NCBI GenBank assembly: GCA_018268695.1
Contig: JAFDWD010000280.1
Span: 1 to 7,787, forward strand
Direction: 5' to 3'
Origin: Actinomycetota bacterium
GTDB lineage: Bacteria; Actinomycetota; Thermoleophilia; Solirubrobacterales; 70-9
DNA: 7,787 nt
Positions 5,355-7,787 of this stretch are shown here, one piece after another. Within the stretch, counting starts at the first letter, position 1. The number at the start of each line of letters is the position of its first letter. The translations under genes were made by a program, and so were the position numbers. The notes below the pieces were generated by a model, which saw nothing but the letters and a program-made list of their open reading frames with translations, ran no database searches and was not told the origin of the DNA.

Positions 5355-6572
5355 ATGACCTCGCTCCTCACCAAGCAGATCAACCTCCCGCGGCCACGAC
5401 GGCCTGAGCTACGACGACCGGGGTCAGGTCGAGCCGGCAATGGCCGGCGAACGCTGGGTGGGCCCGAGCTCTCACTCCCCAGTTTCGGGCGCCGGAAGGC
5501 GGACGGAGGCGCCGTCGTCGGCCTCGAGATCGAGACGGGCAGCGTCGCCGCCGTCGAAGCATCCGTCGATCCCGTCCCGCGGATTGCGGCAGCCGGAGTC
5601 CAAGCGATGTCGGTCGAGGCCTTTCGCGACGGCGAGGTGGCCGAGCCCGAGGCTGTGGCCGACGCCGTCCGGGCGCTGTTTGACGCCCACGGGCTCAGCA
5701 AGAGGGTGCGCCTCGGGATCGCGAATCAACGTCTGGTCGTCCGAACGCTGCGTCTGCCGGCGATCGAGAATCCCGACGAGCTCGACGCCGCGGTCCGCTT
5801 CAGCGCCCAGGAGCAGATCGCGATGCCACTGGAGGAGGCGGTGATCGAGCACCGCGTGGTCGGTGGCGTCGCGGCAACTGCCGACACCCCGGCACAGATC
5901 GACGTGATGGTCGTCGCGGCGCGGCGCGAGATGATCCTCGCCACCCTTCGCCCCCTGCGCGACGCCGGACTGGAACCGGTCGGGGTCGACCTCTCTGCCT
6001 TCGGGATGATCCGCGCCCTGGCCGACGAGGCCGAAGCATCCGCGCCCGCCATCGATGAGGCGGTCCCGGCAAGCGAGCGAGCCGCGATCCTCTACTGCAA
6101 CATCGGCGGGGCCACCAACCTCGCGGTGGCGCGCGGCCGATCCTGCCTCTTCACCCGCGTCTCCGCGGTCGGCCTGGAGGACATCGCCGGTGGTCTCTCC
6201 TCGAGCACGGGGCTTTCCCCCGAGCACGCCGGCCTCTGGCTCGGCTACGTCGGCCTCGGTCGTCCGCTCGCCGAGATCGAGGGCGACCCGGTCGTCGTCG
6301 CGCGAACGCGGGAGGCGCTCGAGCACGGGTCGGCCTCACTCGTCGACGAGCTCCGCCTCTCGCTCGACTTCTATGCCGCCCAGGAAGGGGCGGTTCCCGT
6401 CGAACGGATCGTCGTCTGCGGCCCGGGCAGTGCGATCCCTGGACTTCCCGAACAGATGGAGCGGGCCGTCGGCCTCCCGATCGCGATCGGCCGTCCCGCC
6501 GCCCTCTCCGGCCACGCCGCCGTCACCGCGGCGCGGCTGACCCTGCCCCTCGGCCTCGCCTTGGACCTCTGA
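5355..6572 (+). CDS. pilM: Type IV pilus assembly protein PilM (actin-like ATPase fold)
   Basis: PilM is the cytoplasmic, actin-like (FtsA-related) component of the pilus alignment complex; it binds ATP and the N-terminal motif of PilN. Seen here: a first nucleotide-binding strand and turn GAVVGLEIETGSVAAVEA (52-69); a characteristic PilM core RVRLGIANQRLVVRTLRLP followed by AVRFSAQEQIAMPLEEAV; VVAARREMI; GLEPVGVDLSAFGMIRAL; a second phosphate-type segment ILYCNIGGATNLAV; and near the end IVVCGPGSAIPGLPEQM. It has 405 residues, longer than the roughly 350 usual, because of a basic Pro/Arg-rich N-terminal extension of about 50 residues and an Ala/Glu-rich insert near 220-235. ATG 5355 is the only ATG, GTG or TTG start before the core, but lacks a Shine-Dalgarno sequence and sits 5 nt after a strong inverted repeat. 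Glu is mostly GAG, unlike the genes on both sides. pilN follows after 1 nt. Confidence 0.95.
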   Translation: MTSLLTKQINLPRPRRPELRRPGSGRAGNGRRTLGGPELSLPSFGRRKADGGAVVGLEIETGSVAAVEASVDPVPRIAAAGVQAMSVEAFRDGEVAEPEAVADAVRALFDAHGLSKRVRLGIANQRLVVRTLRLPAIENPDELDAAVRFSAQEQIAMPLEEAVIEHRVVGGVAATADTPAQIDVMVVAARREMILATLRPLRDAGLEPVGVDLSAFGMIRALADEAEASAPAIDEAVPASERAAILYCNIGGATNLAVARGRSCLFTRVSAVGLEDIAGGLSSSTGLSPEHAGLWLGYVGLGRPLAEIEGDPVVVARTREALEHGSASLVDELRLSLDFYAAQEGAVPVERIVVCGPGSAIPGLPEQMERAVGLPIAIGRPAALSGHAAVTAARLTLPLGLALDL

Positions 6573-6573
6573 C

Positions 6574-7383
6574 ATGCGCCCCGTCAACCTCATCCCGGCA
6601 GAGGAGCGCCCCGGCGGGCGCAAGCCCCTGCGGGCCGGCCCGCTCGCCTACATCGTCGTCGGCGCCCTCGCCGCCGCGGTCATCGCGATCACCGCGCTGG
6701 TCGTCACCAACGACAAGGTCGCCGACCGTAAGGCCGAAGTCGCCTCCCTCGAAAGCGAAAAGTCGAGCGTCGAAGCGAAGGCGGCCTCCCTCGCCTCCTA
6801 CACCGAATTCTCGAACGTCCGCGAACAGCGCCTGGCGACGATCACCGAACTGGCGGACAGCCGCTTCGACTGGGAACGCGTCCTGGCGGAACTCTCGCTC
6901 GTCCTTCCCGCCGATGTGCAGTTGACGAGTCTCACCGGAAGCGTTTCGCCGGAAGCCGCCGTCTCTGGAGGGTCCGGCATCGGCCTGCGCAGCCAGATCG
7001 CCGGCCCGGCGCTGGAAATGGTCGGCTGCGCCAGCAGTCAGGCCGCCGTCGCCGGCTTCGTCGAGGCACTGAAGGGAATCGACGGCGTGACCCGCGTCGG
7101 CCTCCCTTCCTCCACCGTGGGCGGTGAAGGCGCGTCGGCCGAAACCGCGTCGACCTGCGGCGGTACCGGCAGGGCCGCTCAGTTCCAGTTGGTCGCGGGC
7201 TTCGATGCCGCGCCGGTACCTCCCGTCGAAACCGGGGAAGGCATCGTCCCCGAAATCACCACCGAATCGTCCTCGGAAGGCGAATCGAGCTCCGGCGAAG
7301 CGACGTCGACTGAAACGACGTCGACCGAAACCACGTCCACCGGATCGTCGGCGACCGGACCCTCTGAACCGGGAGCCGACTGA
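6574..7383 (+). CDS. pilN: Type IV pilus inner-membrane protein PilN, with Ser/Thr/Glu-rich tail
   Basis: PilN anchors PilM to the inner membrane and pairs with PilO. The N-terminus has VNLIP (residues 4-8), matching the conserved (I/V)NLLP motif that docks in PilM, then one membrane segment (about 22-46, PLAYIVVGALAAAVIAITAL) and a coiled-coil-like helix rich in Lys/Glu/Ala (about 47-85). The extracytoplasmic domain follows, with DWERVLAELSLVLPADVQLTSL typical of PilN and a ferredoxin-like region around ALEMVGCASSQAAVAGFVEAL. Two cysteines (152 and 195) flank the last part of this domain and could pair. From about residue 225 on the protein is a low-complexity Ser/Thr/Glu/Gly tail, probably disordered and not usual for PilN of Gram-negative bacteria. 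It starts 1 nt after the pilM stop, and its stop overlaps the next start (TGATG), so pilM-N-O are surely cotranscribed and probably translationally coupled. Confidence 0.94.
   Translation: MRPVNLIPAEERPGGRKPLRAGPLAYIVVGALAAAVIAITALVVTNDKVADRKAEVASLESEKSSVEAKAASLASYTEFSNVREQRLATITELADSRFDWERVLAELSLVLPADVQLTSLTGSVSPEAAVSGGSGIGLRSQIAGPALEMVGCASSQAAVAGFVEALKGIDGVTRVGLPSSTVGGEGASAETASTCGGTGRAAQFQLVAGFDAAPVPPVETGEGIVPEITTESSSEGESSSGEATSTETTSTETTSTGSSATGPSEPGAD
7303..7341 (+). repeat. 15-bp tandem repeat in the pilN tail
   Basis: Two full 15-bp units (7303-7317, 7318-7332) and a partial third (7333-7341) encode TSTET-TSTET-TST. Units differ only at synonymous third positions, so the array may vary in copy number by slippage while keeping the frame. 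It lies in the disordered Ser/Thr/Glu-rich C-terminal tail of PilN, where length change should be tolerated. Confidence 0.7.
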
Positions 7384-7787
7384 TGGGCAAATCGACCGGA
7401 CCGATCGTGGCGATCATCGCCGTGGCCGCCGTGGCCATCGCCTTCTGGACCCTTGTCCTGAGCCCGGCGCGCGACGAAGCCGACAAGCTGGGCAAGCAGG
7501 CGGAATCGCTCACGGCCGGCATCGAATCTGCACGGACCGAAGTAACCCGAGCGACCGAGGCTCGCCGCACCTTCCCGGCCGCCTACCACCAGCTCGTCGA
7601 GCTCGGCCAAGCGGTCCCGTCCGGCGACCAGACGCCGTCGCTGCTGGTCGAACTCGACCAGATCGCGGCCCAGTCCGGTGTCCAGTTCGACAGCCTGCAA
7701 CTCGAAGGCGAAGGCGAAGGAAGCGCGGAAGCTGCGATCCCCCCGATCGAAGGCTCGACCGCCGCGACCGCCTCCGCCACCGAGGTC
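7383..7787 (+). CDS. pilO: Type IV pilus inner-membrane protein PilO-like, C-terminus beyond the window
   Basis: An open frame of 135 codons begins at ATG 7383, overlapping the pilN stop by one base (TGATG), and runs off the right edge without a stop. The product has a short N-terminus, one membrane helix (about 7-27, PIVAIIAVAAVAIAFWTLVL), then SPARDEADKLGKQAESLTAG and a continuing coiled-coil-like helix to about residue 62. The segment AYHQLVELGQAVPSGDQTPSLLVELDQIAAQSGV (given here as AYHQLVELGQAVP, then SLLVELDQIAAQSGV) is the typical PilO entry to its ferredoxin-like domain. A Glu/Gly repeat (LEGEGEGS, from three near-identical 6-bp units at 7704-7721) and an Ala/Thr/Pro-rich stretch follow, perhaps a linker. 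PilO pairs with PilN in the alignment complex that connects the cytoplasmic motor with the outer parts of the pilus machine. The name rests on gene order plus topology; sequence is poorly conserved in this family. Confidence 0.9.
   Translation, partial: MGKSTGPIVAIIAVAAVAIAFWTLVLSPARDEADKLGKQAESLTAGIESARTEVTRATEARRTFPAAYHQLVELGQAVPSGDQTPSLLVELDQIAAQSGVQFDSLQLEGEGEGSAEAAIPPIEGSTAATASATEV

Noticed and set aside
5472..6326. Long minus-strand open frame over pilM
   Set aside because: pilM on the plus strand has all its core motifs; the antisense product is low-complexity Arg/Asp/Gly/Ala.

Overview
The window is GC-rich DNA, most likely from an actinobacterium and probably from the Thermoleophilia/Solirubrobacterales branch. 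That placement is an inference from recall: the style of the PilM protein and of the pilin leaders (short, acidic-basic, ending in DG or ERG before the cleavage site) fits that group. No marker gene fixes the taxonomy.

Left part (1-1370, minus strand): a partial gene of uncertain function runs off the left edge. It starts with GTG at 940 and its visible C-terminal part faintly resembles ApeA-like HEPN proteins. Upstream of it on the same strand is a small HxlR-family winged-helix regulator carrying two CxxC motifs. The divergent gap 1371-1517 contains a perfect 6-bp palindrome plus a third copy of its half-site beside the regulator, and a two-part hairpin that buries a consensus Shine-Dalgarno sequence about 25 nt before the first pilin gene.

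Middle (1518-5256, plus strand): three tightly overlapping genes encode type IV prepilin-like proteins, in the order E5-containing with two Ig/carboxypeptidase-regulatory-like modules (458 aa), E5-containing small protein (about 218 aa), and a large protein without E5 (574 aa). The order, sizes and loss of E5 in the third match the minor pseudopilins GspI-GspJ-GspK of type II secretion and the minor pilins of type IV pili, so they probably form a pilus tip complex. The third gene contains a perfect 13-bp inverted repeat inside its coding sequence.

Right part (5257-7787, plus strand): a 98-nt gap holds an 82-nt element closed by perfect 10-bp inverted repeats that ends 5 nt before the pilM start codon. 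Then come pilM, pilN and pilO (truncated by the window end), the inner-membrane alignment subcomplex of the pilus machine. PilM (cytoplasmic, actin-like) should bind the PilN N-terminal motif, and PilN and PilO should pair through coiled coils and extracytoplasmic domains. The motor ATPases, platform protein PilC, prepilin peptidase and a clear major pilin are not in the window.

The best candidates for something undescribed are the structured gap before pilM, the two-CxxC regulator with its operator-like repeats, and the modular I-J-K-like tip pilins.
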